From Bovifimicola ammoniilytica (lineage in GTDB: Bacteria > Bacillota > Clostridia > Lachnospirales > Lachnospiraceae), in NCBI RefSeq assembly GCF_025567085.1, contig NZ_JAOQJN010000003.1, positions 124,001 through 188,000 on the forward strand: a stretch of 64,000 nt of DNA, given 5' to 3'. Both the position numbers and the translations under genes were made by a program. Positions 50,032 to 59,269 of the stretch are shown one piece after another. The notes under the pieces are model-generated. The model had not been told where the DNA came from, made no database searches, and saw only the letters and a program-made list of their open reading frames with translations. Positions within the stretch are counted from its first letter, which is position 1; each line of letters begins with the position of its first letter.

Positions 50032-52197
50032 TTACTGATTCTTCCAGTATGAACTCATCTTCTCCACCGTCACTTCCGGATAGAAATAAGTAAGAATCGT
50101 TGCTTTCGGAACACCTGCCGCAAGTGCTTTCTTCACTTCTTCTTTCTGCTCTGCGGTGTATGACCAGTGCATCATTCGGTTTGTGATCGTATCCTCCCAC
50201 TTCGGCTTCTCCCTCTCAGGATTTCTTACCGGCTGTCTGTCTGAATCCTCCTCTTTCTGCGATTCATCGGCATATTCAAGCTCATTTGCCTGCTCCCCGT
50301 CAATTTTTGCTTTTTGCTCTGCCTCATCCTGCATAGAAAATCTTCTGTTCAGTTCCGCATCTCCAAGCATCATAAACTGCTCATAGGTCAGTGTATCAAT
50401 ATACACATTCTCTCCCTTATCCTTCATTTTTTCATAATGCTTAACGGCTTTTTCCGATAAAATCTCAAATGGTGGTCCGATAATACGATCTGCTCCCTGT
50501 GTATTATGGACATACGCTTTTCCTTTTCCGTCCGCTGTCTGATTAAACATCGGGTGTCGGAATGGAATATACTTATTGTCCATTATCGGATCAAAACCAC
50601 GGATAAAAATAATACATTTCTTATTATCCAGCTTTCTGACCTCATCGGGTGTAAACAGTTCCCTGCCTAAAACATCATAATTTCTTGATGAGCTTCCCTG
50701 TCTGCCCTTTGTCTCACCGCTTGATTTTTTATCAATTGTCCCCTTGCCCAAAAGCTCCGAGACATACTTGTGTGTACTCTGCTCATTGCCTCCAAGATAT
50801 ATGAAGGTATCGCAGTTGCCGGGGATTGTTTCCCAAGTATCTTTGAAAAGTGCCTTTAGCTGGGCGAAATTCTGAATGATGATAATACTTGAAATCTCCC
50901 TGCTTCGCATTGTCGATAACAACGAACAGAAGTCATCAGGCAATGCGACATTCGCAAATTCGTCTAACATAAAGGTGACGTGAATTGGCAGTCTGCCACC
51001 GCAGTTAAAGTCTGCCTGATAGTACAATTCCTGAAATATCTGTGTGTACAGCATACCGATAATAAAGTTATAGGATTTATCACTATCCGGGATTACACAG
51101 AACAGTGCTGTCTTTGTCTCCCCATCTCCATTGACTCCAATGCCGATATCAGACAGGTTCAGTTCATCTTTGGAGAGTAGGCGTAAAACCTGCTTATTTT
51201 CAAGAAATGCAAGTCTTGAGTTTGCACTGATGATAATGGAACGGACAGTATCTCCGGCACCCCTCATACATTTGTTATACTGTTTGACTGCCGGGTGGTT
51301 TGCTCCAAGCGGCGAACTCTCCTCTAAAAACTTCATACGGACATCCAGCTTTGAAGCCTTTCCCGGTTCCTTAACCTCTGCTTCTCCAAGCAGCTTCAAA
51401 ACTGTCTCAAAGTTTCGCTTTGCAGGCTGCACCTCCAGCCACACATAATAAAAAATTGCCTGTAAAAACAAGCCTTCCGCTTTCTCCCAGAACGGATCAC
51501 TCGGTGTTGAGCCTTTTGGTGTGGTATTACTGATAAGATTGGTAATCAGCTTCACCACATCAGTTTCCTCTCTGATATAGGAAAATGGATTGTAACAGTC
51601 TGATTTATCCATCTCCAAAAGATTGATAACTTTTACATTGTACCCGTTATCCTTTAACATCTGCCCACAGCTTCTTAATATCTCTCCCTTTGGATCGGTA
51701 CAGATAAAAGAACAGTTATGCGGCATCTGCATAAGATTCGGTTTTACTTCATAAAATGTCTTTCCTGCTCCGGAACCGCCGCAGATAAGTATATTTCCAT
51801 TGAGCTTCAGCTTTCGGAAATCCAGCGACATTTTCACATTCTGACTGAGTATCCGGTTGAAATTCTCATCTTTATCCGCCAGTATCTTATTGACCTGCTT
51901 CGGATTTTCAAATCTTGCTGTACCATATTCTTTGCCGGGCATATAGTTTCTCTGGCTGGTGTAATACATAATAATAGCCATTGCATAGATACATAATGCA
52001 ATGGCTACTGCGTTTACTGTATTTGAATTGTAATAATTGGCAAAAGGAACTGCACACACTTCATTGAACCTGTTCATAAAGTCATTAAAGGCGATCCCTT
52101 CTGTCCATGCACCATTTATCAGATAACCAAGATACCCGGATAACACTGCACCCACTAAAATAAATATCAGTGACGGTTTTTTCTTCGTTGTCTGCAT
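50032..52197 (-). CDS. VirD4/TraG-type coupling ATPase
   Basis: This 721-residue protein has two N-terminal spans (LIFILVGAVLSGYLGYLING; VNAVAIALCIYAMAIIMYYT). The ATPase domain has Walker A GGSGAGKTFYEVKPN (about 142), the CTDPKGEILRSCGQML segment, and Walker B VTFMLDEFANVALPD (about 411). The C-terminal tail is acidic and ends in a helix-turn-like segment (EEVKKALAAGVPKATILTYF). It docks the relaxase-DNA complex to the secretion channel. PcfB-like, relaxase and MobC genes follow upstream in the same operon, as in CD1115-type elements. Confidence 0.95.
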   Translation of the reverse strand: MQTTKKKPSLIFILVGAVLSGYLGYLINGAWTEGIAFNDFMNRFNEVCAVPFANYYNSNTVNAVAIALCIYAMAIIMYYTSQRNYMPGKEYGTARFENPKQVNKILADKDENFNRILSQNVKMSLDFRKLKLNGNILICGGSGAGKTFYEVKPNLMQMPHNCSFICTDPKGEILRSCGQMLKDNGYNVKVINLLEMDKSDCYNPFSYIREETDVVKLITNLISNTTPKGSTPSDPFWEKAEGLFLQAIFYYVWLEVQPAKRNFETVLKLLGEAEVKEPGKASKLDVRMKFLEESSPLGANHPAVKQYNKCMRGAGDTVRSIIISANSRLAFLENKQVLRLLSKDELNLSDIGIGVNGDGETKTALFCVIPDSDKSYNFIIGMLYTQIFQELYYQADFNCGGRLPIHVTFMLDEFANVALPDDFCSLLSTMRSREISSIIIIQNFAQLKALFKDTWETIPGNCDTFIYLGGNEQSTHKYVSELLGKGTIDKKSSGETKGRQGSSSRNYDVLGRELFTPDEVRKLDNKKCIIFIRGFDPIMDNKYIPFRHPMFNQTADGKGKAYVHNTQGADRIIGPPFEILSEKAVKHYEKMKDKGENVYIDTLTYEQFMMLGDAELNRRFSMQDEAEQKAKIDGEQANELEYADESQKEEDSDRQPVRNPEREKPKWEDTITNRMMHWSYTAEQKEEVKKALAAGVPKATILTYFYPEVTVEKMSSYWKNQ

Positions 52198-52203
52198 AGG
52201 CTC

Positions 52204-53322
52204 CTACCTCTCTTTTCTGGTAGTAACCGTTTTCTTCTTTGTGGTCTTTTTCTGTTCTTTCTGAACCTTTTCATATCGCTCCCTGACAGATGATTCTACC
52301 TTATCATAATGCGTATAAAGTTCGTCTCCCTTTTTCGTAGTTACCACACGGTTCTGCTCATCATAGAGTTTGTAATCTTTGCTGGTATCAAGGAATGTGA
52401 GCATTGTCTTTCCATTATGGATATCCATAACGTTATCCTTATGCAGCCACACATATCTGACATCTTTTCCCCATGTTCCCGGAACTCTGGTCTTTACTGC
52501 ATGGTCGTTTTCTTCTGCAATAAGTTTCTTACTGATCGTAACATCTGACAGGTTCGTATTTTTTGAGGCAGATATTGCCCGCATTCTGTCCGCAAGGCTC
52601 TGATACCCTCTGATCCGGTTAGTGAAAGCCTCCTTATCCATCATTACCTTGTGTGTACCATCCTCACTCCTGCCGCCAAGCACCCCGATTGTCTCAAGCT
52701 GTTTTATTACATTTTCTGCCTGCTCCCCATTGATGCTGAAATTCTCCTTGACCTGCTCCACACTGATAGCCTGTTTTTCCATAGCAAACATTCCAACTTT
52801 TTCAATGAGTCCGTCTATGGCAGAATTTACCTTATCCCCTTCTACCGTGTGGCTTTTCTCGTTTCCCTGCTGTTTTCTCAAAAAATCCATCAGCTTGCCT
52901 AGGGACTTTTCATCTCCATTCTTCAGATAGTCATCAAAGGTGGCAATCCTGCCAAATTTCAGCTTCTGTATCATCATATTCACACGGGGAACTGCCTCTG
53001 TATGAAAGATGACCTCACTCATACCGTCTGTCTTGTTACAGTCTGGAAGAACCGAATACAGGATTCCGTATTTCTTTGCCATTCTCTCAACCTTTCTCAT
53101 ATCTTCCGTTTTAAACTGCAATACCTGCAAATCCCCGCCCTTTAAGAGCAGCTTTCTCATAGATGTTTTTCCCAACGACTTTTCATAATCAAGCATCCCC
53201 TTTAAAAAGTCGATTGCCTTCTGCATGGCGGCAATACCGCCACTGCCTACTTTCATAGCAATCTCTATCCCGTCATATGCGACACGGATAATCTGTACCG
53301 CTTCCTGAATTTCCTCTGCCAT
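52204..53322 (-). CDS. PcfB-family protein (DUF3801-like)
   Basis: The first 150 residues of this 372-residue protein match PcfB/DUF3801: VGSGGIAAMQKAIDFLKGML, LLLKGGDLQVLQFKTEDMRK, RMAKKYGILYSVLPD. The rest is helical and charged, ending in a Lys/Arg tail (KKTTKKKTVTTRKER). PcfB works with the relaxosome and coupling protein in the pCF10 system; the same role is inferred. It lies 6 bases before virD4 and overlaps the gene upstream by one base. Confidence 0.85.
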   Translation of the reverse strand: MAEEIQEAVQIIRVAYDGIEIAMKVGSGGIAAMQKAIDFLKGMLDYEKSLGKTSMRKLLLKGGDLQVLQFKTEDMRKVERMAKKYGILYSVLPDCNKTDGMSEVIFHTEAVPRVNMMIQKLKFGRIATFDDYLKNGDEKSLGKLMDFLRKQQGNEKSHTVEGDKVNSAIDGLIEKVGMFAMEKQAISVEQVKENFSINGEQAENVIKQLETIGVLGGRSEDGTHKVMMDKEAFTNRIRGYQSLADRMRAISASKNTNLSDVTISKKLIAEENDHAVKTRVPGTWGKDVRYVWLHKDNVMDIHNGKTMLTFLDTSKDYKLYDEQNRVVTTKKGDELYTHYDKVESSVRERYEKVQKEQKKTTKKKTVTTRKER

Positions 53323-53726
53323 TATCGCACCTCCGCTTTCTCTCTTATTGTTGTCCTTATTTCTTCCGCCTTTGTACTGCGGATTTCCTCTGCTGAAACA
53401 TCAATGCCATATGCTGTTAAAATATCAGACAGATGACTGATTGCTTTTTCCTCCTCTATCCGGTACATCTCAAGTGCCACAAGCAGGTTTTCGACCTGTT
53501 CCACCCACGCAGGCTTTATATCGTACTTTGACCTGTATGTGACCATAATCTCCTCGGACTGTACCTTATCCGTGGAATGTGCCAGAGCTTCGATCAAGGA
53601 AATCGTATCTTCCTTACTGCCGCTTCGGAAAGCAAACTGCACCACAAAGTTTTTTTCTTCTTCCGTGAACTCGTGTTCCACACCGTTCATCCCTGTTACC
53701 GCCTCATTGACTACTGCTAAATTCAT
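53322..53726 (-). CDS. Hypothetical relaxosome-region protein
   Basis: This 134-residue helical, acidic protein opens MNLAVVNEAVTGMNGVEHEF and continues with KPAWVEQVENLLVALEMYRI. No domain recognised. It lies between a coiled-coil protein and PcfB, overlapping the latter by one base, so it belongs to the transfer operon. Confidence 0.75.
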   Translation of the reverse strand: MNLAVVNEAVTGMNGVEHEFTEEEKNFVVQFAFRSGSKEDTISLIEALAHSTDKVQSEEIMVTYRSKYDIKPAWVEQVENLLVALEMYRIEEEKAISHLSDILTAYGIDVSAEEIRSTKAEEIRTTIREKAEVR

Positions 53727-53735
53727 AAGTACCTC

Positions 53736-54929
53736 CTAACCTGCCATACTGTTTTCAAGCACGGCAATCTCAATAATCTCTTTCATCTTTTCCGCTGAGA
53801 CATTATTATTGATAAGTTCCACAAGCTGCCCTTCTGTCAGTCCCTTTTCTATGGCACTTTTTATCTGGACAAGCTGTGCAGGCACAAGATCACCGCTTGC
53901 AACCAGCTTTACAATGTCAGCTCTTGACTTCTTTTTGAATGAAAATCTGGCAAAAAGTGCCGCAATGCCGCCATTTGATTTTCTTTCTGTACGCTCAACT
54001 GGAAGATGCTGGATTACACGCCCGGCAGAGTCCGTAACAGGTATCTGATAATACACGGGTATTCCATTGTACATAGGTGGCACTGCCTGTGAATCTGCAA
54101 GTGTTTTCACTGTTTCCTTATTATCAGTAGCTGCCAAAACCTCTGACGGTCCAGCCTTTTCCTCTTTTTCCGCAACCTTCTGATCATCAGATGCCGCACT
54201 CATAATCTTATCCTCAAGAGATTCTATCCTGTCTCTCATACGCTCCATCTCCTTGTCCTTATGCTCAATGCTATCTCTTAATCTTGCAATCGTGCTGCTT
54301 GCCTTATTAAGTTCATCCTGCTGATGGCTGATAATTCCATCCTTATCCTCATTTTCCTTTACAAGCCTTTCCGTGACTTCCTTATCTTCCTTTAATACTT
54401 CAACATCGGATAATTTTTTATTAAGGGCATCGTATCTTTCCTCCTGATAGTTGATTTTCTCCACTACCATTTCCATCTGTGCAATCAGTTCTTTCACATA
54501 CTCTGAGTCCTGCGTATACTGCTCCGCAGCCTTTGAAAGCTGTGCCAGAACTTCTTCATATAATCTTCTCATCACAACGGGCTTCTCTCCCCTTGCCACA
54601 GCTTCCTGTATGGTTTCAACCGGAACTCCCTTTTCATAAAATTCCAGTGATACCTTCATCTGATTGCCGGAGAGCTTATTATTGTGAAGGATATTAAAAA
54701 GTTCCTCCGGAATCTCCTTATGCAGACCTTCCGATAACACTCTCATCTGTCCGATGTTAAAATTCTTATCCAGATACTTTTCCGTCTGCTCCTGCGTAAG
54801 TCCATCCTCAAGATCACTTTTTACAAGCCCGTACACCTCATCATCGAAATTCATTTCTTTTCTCAATGACTCAATATATCTGGCAATCTGCATATTGCTT
54901 AACGGCTTGTCATTCAGATTTTGTTCCAT
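53736..54929 (-). CDS. Coiled-coil transfer-operon protein
   Basis: This 397-residue protein has an N-terminal helical repeat region (MQIARYIESLRKEMNFDDEV, then GLTQEQTEKYLDKNFNIGQM), where short helices recur about every 20 residues. A long coiled coil follows (about 150-250, with LRDSIEHKDKEMERMRDRIE). A linker with PPMYNGIPVYYQIPV leads to a C-terminal helical repeat (ADIVKLVASGDLVPAQLVQI). It looks like a structural or adaptor protein. It lies just downstream of the relaxase. Function unknown. Confidence 0.8.
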   Translation of the reverse strand: MEQNLNDKPLSNMQIARYIESLRKEMNFDDEVYGLVKSDLEDGLTQEQTEKYLDKNFNIGQMRVLSEGLHKEIPEELFNILHNNKLSGNQMKVSLEFYEKGVPVETIQEAVARGEKPVVMRRLYEEVLAQLSKAAEQYTQDSEYVKELIAQMEMVVEKINYQEERYDALNKKLSDVEVLKEDKEVTERLVKENEDKDGIISHQQDELNKASSTIARLRDSIEHKDKEMERMRDRIESLEDKIMSAASDDQKVAEKEEKAGPSEVLAATDNKETVKTLADSQAVPPMYNGIPVYYQIPVTDSAGRVIQHLPVERTERKSNGGIAALFARFSFKKKSRADIVKLVASGDLVPAQLVQIKSAIEKGLTEGQLVELINNNVSAEKMKEIIEIAVLENSMAG

Positions 54930-54959
54930 ATGCTCCTCCTAACTGCGCAAAAAAACAGT

Positions 54960-56408
54960 CTATCTTACTGGCTGCTCTTTTCTGTCTCTTATAATCTCCC
55001 TGTTGTATTCTGTCTTTCTTCCATCTGAAATACTGTCCGGAATCATGCTGTTTAATATTGCCTTACCCGTATTCAGTTCCCTGAATACAACCTTTTCTTT
55101 CGCACACACTTCTGAATACTCCTCTTTGTAATGTCTTCTTAAAGCCTGCACTTCCTCAAGCGAATATCCCTGTGCCTGTAATTCCTGCTCCAGTGCCACC
55201 CACTTCCTATGCTCATCTTCAAAGAAGGTATCCCCAAGCCTGTATGACTGCTCTGCTGGCTTTAAGTTTTCCATCTCATCAGCCGCAGTAAAAAGTTCCC
55301 TGCTCCTTTCCCTTGCTTTATAAATCCGGCTCTTTTCTGCCGAAGTCTCTTTTTTCTTATCCGTAAGAGAAGCTATCGTCCCCACAAGTTCTTCTGCTGA
55401 ATGGATATTATGCCTTGCAAGGAACAAATACTGTTCCTGCAGCTTGTGCATTTTACGGATATCCTCCCTGTACTTCCATACCTGACTGTATGGTCTTTTT
55501 TTGAGTTTTCCCACCCGGTACAGCTTCGCATAATGCTTTTTCTGAAGTCCTGACAAGCCTGCCCTGCGGTATCTTTTAACTCTGCACTTTACAATGGAAA
55601 CTTTCGGTATATCCTGTTTACTCTTATAAAACGCAATATCCTCTTTTACAATCCTGTCCCGGATTGCTTCCTCACAATACATATCCCCAAGAGATTTGCA
55701 CCTTCTGAACCTTGTCATACCCTGTGGCTTGATTGCCAGATGTTTTCCCTGCTTTATCTGGTATCCCTTTTCAGACAGCAGTTCGAGAAATTCCTCATAG
55801 TCCTTCGCCTGCAAAATACAGGCATCCAAGTCTCTTTTTATCATATCGGACCATACAAAATTACCCTCCCTGTACTCACTCCATTCCTTATAGCTTTCGT
55901 GCTGCCTCTCCTTTTTCTCATCATCCACATCAATAATGGAGAGTCCATATTCCTGACACAGCCTGTTCGTGATAGGCTGGATATACTTTGCCCAGTCCCC
56001 TTTTTCGTAACGGTACTTTTTACCGTCCACAAAACTCACGCTGTTAAATACGATATGGGAATGAACATGGGCTGTATTATCGTGTACCACAAACACCGCT
56101 TCGTATGACTTACCAAGATATTCCTCCACAAATTTCTGTGTAATTTCAAATGCCGTATCCGGATTTACCTCATTTTCCTTAAAGGAAAGTATGATATGAT
56201 ACCCCTGACGCTTATCAATCTTTCCAAAATTACGCTTGGTTTCCTTCATCTGCTCAAATGCGGTATCGACCTGACAGTTTATTGCACCCACCAGTCTGCC
56301 ATCCTGTGTTTTGTCCGGGTTCATCACATAATCAAGTGCCCGCTTTAAATGTTTTCCGTGAAAATGCCCGCCACAGTCTTTCATATTAAGGATTTTACTG
56401 ATTGCCAA
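54960..56408 (-). CDS. Relaxase (MobP/VirD2-type)
   Basis: This 482-residue protein starts at TTG 56408 (AISKILNMKDCGGHFHGKHL), overlapping mobC by 14 bases; homology begins exactly there. The relaxase fold has RQGYHIILSFKENEV and the three-His motif HDNTAHVHSHIVFNSVS that binds the metal ion. The nicking Tyr is probably in the first 40 residues (ALDYVMNP). A long basic helical C-terminal part follows. It nicks oriT, stays bound to the 5' end and pilots the strand through VirD4. The oriT is probably at 57340-57410. Confidence 0.93.
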   Translation of the reverse strand: MAISKILNMKDCGGHFHGKHLKRALDYVMNPDKTQDGRLVGAINCQVDTAFEQMKETKRNFGKIDKRQGYHIILSFKENEVNPDTAFEITQKFVEEYLGKSYEAVFVVHDNTAHVHSHIVFNSVSFVDGKKYRYEKGDWAKYIQPITNRLCQEYGLSIIDVDDEKKERQHESYKEWSEYREGNFVWSDMIKRDLDACILQAKDYEEFLELLSEKGYQIKQGKHLAIKPQGMTRFRRCKSLGDMYCEEAIRDRIVKEDIAFYKSKQDIPKVSIVKCRVKRYRRAGLSGLQKKHYAKLYRVGKLKKRPYSQVWKYREDIRKMHKLQEQYLFLARHNIHSAEELVGTIASLTDKKKETSAEKSRIYKARERSRELFTAADEMENLKPAEQSYRLGDTFFEDEHRKWVALEQELQAQGYSLEEVQALRRHYKEEYSEVCAKEKVVFRELNTGKAILNSMIPDSISDGRKTEYNREIIRDRKEQPVR

Positions 56409-56727
56409 TCTGCACCACCGCCTCATTTACTTTCTTGTTCAGTTTACGCATATAGGCAACAAGCTGTGTTTTATCCTCTTTGGAATAAAGTCCTGCATTG
56501 TTATTGAATACGATCTGATTGATATTGATTCCAATACGGTTCACCTCATTGATAAGCTCTTTTAAGAGTTTCCTGACTTCCGGGTAATCATTCGGTTTCT
56601 GGCTGATGAGCAGTCTTAAATAATCTGCTTCACACATTCCGCTCTCCCCTGCCTTTTTTGCAAGCAGTTCTGCCTCCTGCGGCATAAGACGGAGCGTTTT
56701 CCTGATACAGTGGATTTTATCTGCCAT
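56395..56727 (-). CDS. mobC: MobC-family relaxosome accessory protein
   Basis: The 110 residues opening KIHCIRKTLRLMPQEAELLA (ribbon-helix-helix head) continue through GMCEADYLRLLISQ to the MobC signature ELINEVNRIGININQIVFNN. It binds oriT and helps the relaxase. It overlaps the relaxase start. GGGGAAGGTG lies upstream of the ATG. Confidence 0.92.
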   Translation of the reverse strand: MADKIHCIRKTLRLMPQEAELLAKKAGESGMCEADYLRLLISQKPNDYPEVRKLLKELINEVNRIGININQIVFNNNAGLYSKEDKTQLVAYMRKLNKKVNEAVVQIGNQ

Positions 56728-56731
56728 ACGC

Positions 56732-57262
56732 TCACCTTCCCCTCTTATCTGTACTGTAATCCTTTATTCCTTGTGCTATCGTGGCTGCCGCCTTTTCCAA
56801 ATCACCCTTGCCCTCCAGATTACTGATAACCGCTTCCACCAGTGCCGTTGCAACAGCATCAATCTCCTTTGCATGACTGGTTTTATCAAATAATCGGTCT
56901 AACACCCTCTCATCTGCCTTTAAACTGTCATACTTTTCCTGAAATTCGCAATATTCCTGAAAATCTTTCGGATCATCTTTCTTTGCCTCTGCGTGAAGTA
57001 TCAGATCATAATTCCACTCACACACCTTATCAATCACATCATCTATCGGAAATGGCTCTATCTCACCGTTTTCCTCTGCCATATCCTGTCTGTACATCTT
57101 CCCCTCTGCATCCGTTCCGATTGCATAATCATGTCCTTCCATATAATTAAGAAGAAGTGCAGCATCTTCTATCGAAGGGTTGATTTGCTTATCATATACT
57201 TCTGCCCAGGCAATCAGTTCCTCTGGTTCTGAAAAAAGTGTTATTTCCCTGTTCTCTGCCAC
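56732..57262 (-). CDS. Hypothetical acidic protein upstream of mobC
   Basis: This 176-residue protein starts at GTG 57262 behind AAGGAGGTG. It is strongly acidic (EPEELIAWAEVYDKQINPSI, then EENGEIEPFPIDDVIDKVCE). The C-terminal helix (AVATALVEAVISNLEGKGDL) ends basic. Acidity and position resemble antirestriction or DNA-mimic proteins of ICEs, but no motif proves it. It lies between the oriT-like region and mobC. Confidence 0.7.
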   Translation of the reverse strand: MAENREITLFSEPEELIAWAEVYDKQINPSIEDAALLLNYMEGHDYAIGTDAEGKMYRQDMAEENGEIEPFPIDDVIDKVCEWNYDLILHAEAKKDDPKDFQEYCEFQEKYDSLKADERVLDRLFDKTSHAKEIDAVATALVEAVISNLEGKGDLEKAAATIAQGIKDYSTDKRGR

Positions 57263-57334
57263 CTTGCACCTCCTTATCCGTGTTTCGTAGATATTCACTA
57301 TGGCTCCAGTCACCGGTAAGTCCCCGGCGACTGC

Positions 57335-57410
57335 TAGATACGCATTAGAGACATCTCTGTCCTAATGCCATCTAGTTAGGGGAACATTCCCCTAATACCC
57401 CTGCAAAATA
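57335..57410. other. Candidate origin of transfer (oriT)
   Basis: Directly upstream of the relaxosome genes lie two nested inverted repeats: GCATTAG (57342-57348) with CTAATGC (57362-57368), whose loop holds GACA/TGTC, and TTAGGGGAA (57376-57384) with TTCCCCTAA (57387-57395). TACCCCTGC follows immediately. Inverted repeats next to a nick-like GC-rich 9-mer, beside mobC and the relaxase, are what a MobP oriT looks like. The nick position is not determined. Confidence 0.6.
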
Positions 57411-57636
57411 TAGAGTGGTGGCACTTTGTTCCACCACTTTTGAATATAACCACCGCTTTTTACCACCATTTCCGGTAAAAACCACCGCTTTATGCCACCA
57501 CTTTTTATAATTTATATTCATAGGAAAAAACAGCATCGGAAAGTGGTGGTACTTTGTTCTATCACTTTTTGAAAAAACCACCGCATTGTTCCACCATTTT
57601 CCGTAAAAACCACTGCTTTTTACCACCACTTTTTAA
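57409..57636. repeat. Two imperfect 100-base direct repeats rich in ACCACC
   Basis: Copy 1 (about 57409-57511) and copy 2 (about 57538-57636) share the order GTGGTGG, ACTTTGTT, AACCACCGC, CCACCATTT, CCGTAAAAACC and ACCACCACTTTTT. Each contains several shorter ACCACC/GTGGTGG units in both directions. The open minus frame across it is Trp/Lys-rich and looks spurious. Iteron-like site for a replication or relaxosome protein is likely. Confidence 0.7.
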
Positions 57637-58616
57637 TGGCACTGTCCGGCTATGGTCATCTGCTCCTTTTTCTCATCTGCAAGATTAAGTTTTGTTGCAA
57701 CAAGCCATTCATTGTAATCCTTATAGCCTGCTGGTGGCGGACAGTCCTCAATCTCATAGCCCAGTCCATAGTATTTTTCCATAAGTTCTGCGGCTGCTTT
57801 CCTGCCCGGTGAATCCCCATCAAGGCAGAAACGGATAAAAGAAATCTGTGGGTGTTCCCTGAGAAAAGTTTCAAGCGGGGCATCTGCAAGCATTCCAAGA
57901 GCCAGCTTATTTGATTCATGGTCGGCAAATATATCCACATAGCTCATAAGGTCGATTGCTGCCTCGAATACAACAAGCTCTGTACTGTTTACATTCACCA
58001 CATTAAATCCATAGTTCTTATCATTCCCCTCCACATCACACTTGAATGATTTTCCCTGTTTATCAAATACACCACGCATACTTGCAAATCTGGTTACTCC
58101 ATTCTTGTCATTTCCTTTAAAGACAATATTGTGATAATGCCTGCTCTCATATATGAGATTTTCCTTTAAAAACAGTTCTATCACTGCCTTACTGATTCCA
58201 CGCTCATTGTTAAGATAGGATATCAGGTAGGAATTATCCCCTGCTGGCTGCGGAAGCACAAAAGGCTTTCTTTCCTGTGGCTGTTTCTTTGTGACCTGAT
58301 GAACAAGCGGCTGCTTTCCCATGCTTTCAATTCTCCGGTATCCGGCAAAATCCAAGAGCCAGAATACAGCCTCTTTTACACTCATTCCGCCAAATACACG
58401 GAGGAAATCTATCTGTGAGCCGCCATTGTTTCCCTTATCAAACTGCCTTGACCATCTGTACCAATGACTGCGGTCATAGATACGGATTGAGTCCATTTCC
58501 TTTAAGGTGTGATATTTTCCAATCCTCTTTACGGTATAACCGAGGCTTTCTGCAACGGCACAAAGATCTACGCTCTTTGCTATGGCAAGTTCCTCCTCTG
58601 TAAATCTTCCTTCCAT
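57633..58616 (-). CDS. DUF3991/TOPRIM-domain protein (primase-like)
   Basis: This 327-residue protein starts at ATG 58616 (MEGRFTEEELAIAKSVDLCA). The N-terminal region is the DUF3991-associated zinc-less head (HWYRWSRQFDKGNNGGSQID). The middle is DUF3991 (LISYLNNERGISKAVIELFL, then IVFKGNDKNGVTRFASMRG). A TOPRIM domain closes it, with ELVVFEAAIDLMSY and FIRFCLDGDSPGRKAA (Asp-x-Asp metal site). TOPRIM proteins of this type are thought to prime transferred DNA. It lies just upstream of the repeats at 57409. Confidence 0.85.
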   Translation of the reverse strand: MEGRFTEEELAIAKSVDLCAVAESLGYTVKRIGKYHTLKEMDSIRIYDRSHWYRWSRQFDKGNNGGSQIDFLRVFGGMSVKEAVFWLLDFAGYRRIESMGKQPLVHQVTKKQPQERKPFVLPQPAGDNSYLISYLNNERGISKAVIELFLKENLIYESRHYHNIVFKGNDKNGVTRFASMRGVFDKQGKSFKCDVEGNDKNYGFNVVNVNSTELVVFEAAIDLMSYVDIFADHESNKLALGMLADAPLETFLREHPQISFIRFCLDGDSPGRKAAAELMEKYYGLGYEIEDCPPPAGYKDYNEWLVATKLNLADEKKEQMTIAGQCH

Positions 58617-58620
58617 ACTC

Positions 58621-59160
58621 TCACCTTGCCTTTCCCTGCTCTGCCACAAGCGGTGACTTAATATCAAGGTTCCTGTAATCCGTACTGAGTGTAATTCTTG
58701 GATTATCAATCATTCCCTTTTCCTTGAAACTGAAGAAGGCACGGTTATCCCCTCCCACGATGATATGATCCAAAAGAGGGATTCCAATAAGCTCACACAG
58801 CTTATTCATACGGTCCGTCATCATCGTGTCTGCCTTGCTGGGAAATATATTTCCCGACGGGTGGCAGTGGATCAACATCATACTGGCAGCATTACTTAAA
58901 ATACTTGCTTTAAATAATTCTCTTGGGTGTGCCATCGCTTCATTCAGCGAACCGACACTTGCAAAATGCACATTGATAGGCTTTAAGTCGGAGCTGAGAT
59001 TTACAACACACACCACTTCCCTGTCGAACTGGCACATACAATCCCCCATTACAGCAGCTACTTCTTCCGGCTTGTTAAAGGACTGCTCCGAATAAATCGG
59101 AGCCTCCTTTACAAGCCTTATGGATACAACATCAAGTTTGAAGTCGTTCTTCTCTGTCAC
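58621..59160 (-). CDS. RadC-like JAB-domain protein
   Basis: This 179-residue protein starts at GTG 59160 (GGAGG upstream, inside the small gene before it). It has the JAB/MPN metalloprotease-like fold: VVCVVNLSSDLKPINVHFAS, the metal-binding LIHCHPSGNIFPSKAD (His-x-His-Pro, then Ser and Asp), then GIPLLDHIIVGGDNRAFFSF. RadC-family proteins are common in mobile elements; their biochemical role is unsettled. It overlaps the 42-residue gene upstream by 29 bases. Confidence 0.88.
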   Translation of the reverse strand: MTEKNDFKLDVVSIRLVKEAPIYSEQSFNKPEEVAAVMGDCMCQFDREVVCVVNLSSDLKPINVHFASVGSLNEAMAHPRELFKASILSNAASMMLIHCHPSGNIFPSKADTMMTDRMNKLCELIGIPLLDHIIVGGDNRAFFSFKEKGMIDNPRITLSTDYRNLDIKSPLVAEQGKAR

Positions 59161-59260
59161 AGGAATCCGCCTCCTCTCCAAACTCAATACGGATAATAAA
59201 GTCACCTTTCTGGCTGTTTATAAGAGCAATCAGTTCTTCTACGGTAAGTTCCTGCTCCAT
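59132..59260 (-). CDS. 42-residue acidic protein overlapping radC-like gene
   Basis: ATG 59260 has GGAGG 5 bases upstream. The product is MEQELTVEELIALINSQKGD, then FIIRIEFGEEADSCDREERL and QT. It overlaps the RadC-like gene by 29 bases and contains that gene's ribosome site, so it may couple translation. Short acidic genes of this kind often precede RadC-like genes in Clostridia elements. Function unknown. Confidence 0.7.
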   Translation of the reverse strand: MEQELTVEELIALINSQKGDFIIRIEFGEEADSCDREERLQT

Positions 59261-59269
59261 AACTGCCTC

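Noticed and set aside
57372..57629. 85-codon minus frame rich in Trp, Lys and Val
   Set aside because: It is the translation of the ACCACC repeats, has no ribosome site, and the repeat structure explains the open frame.
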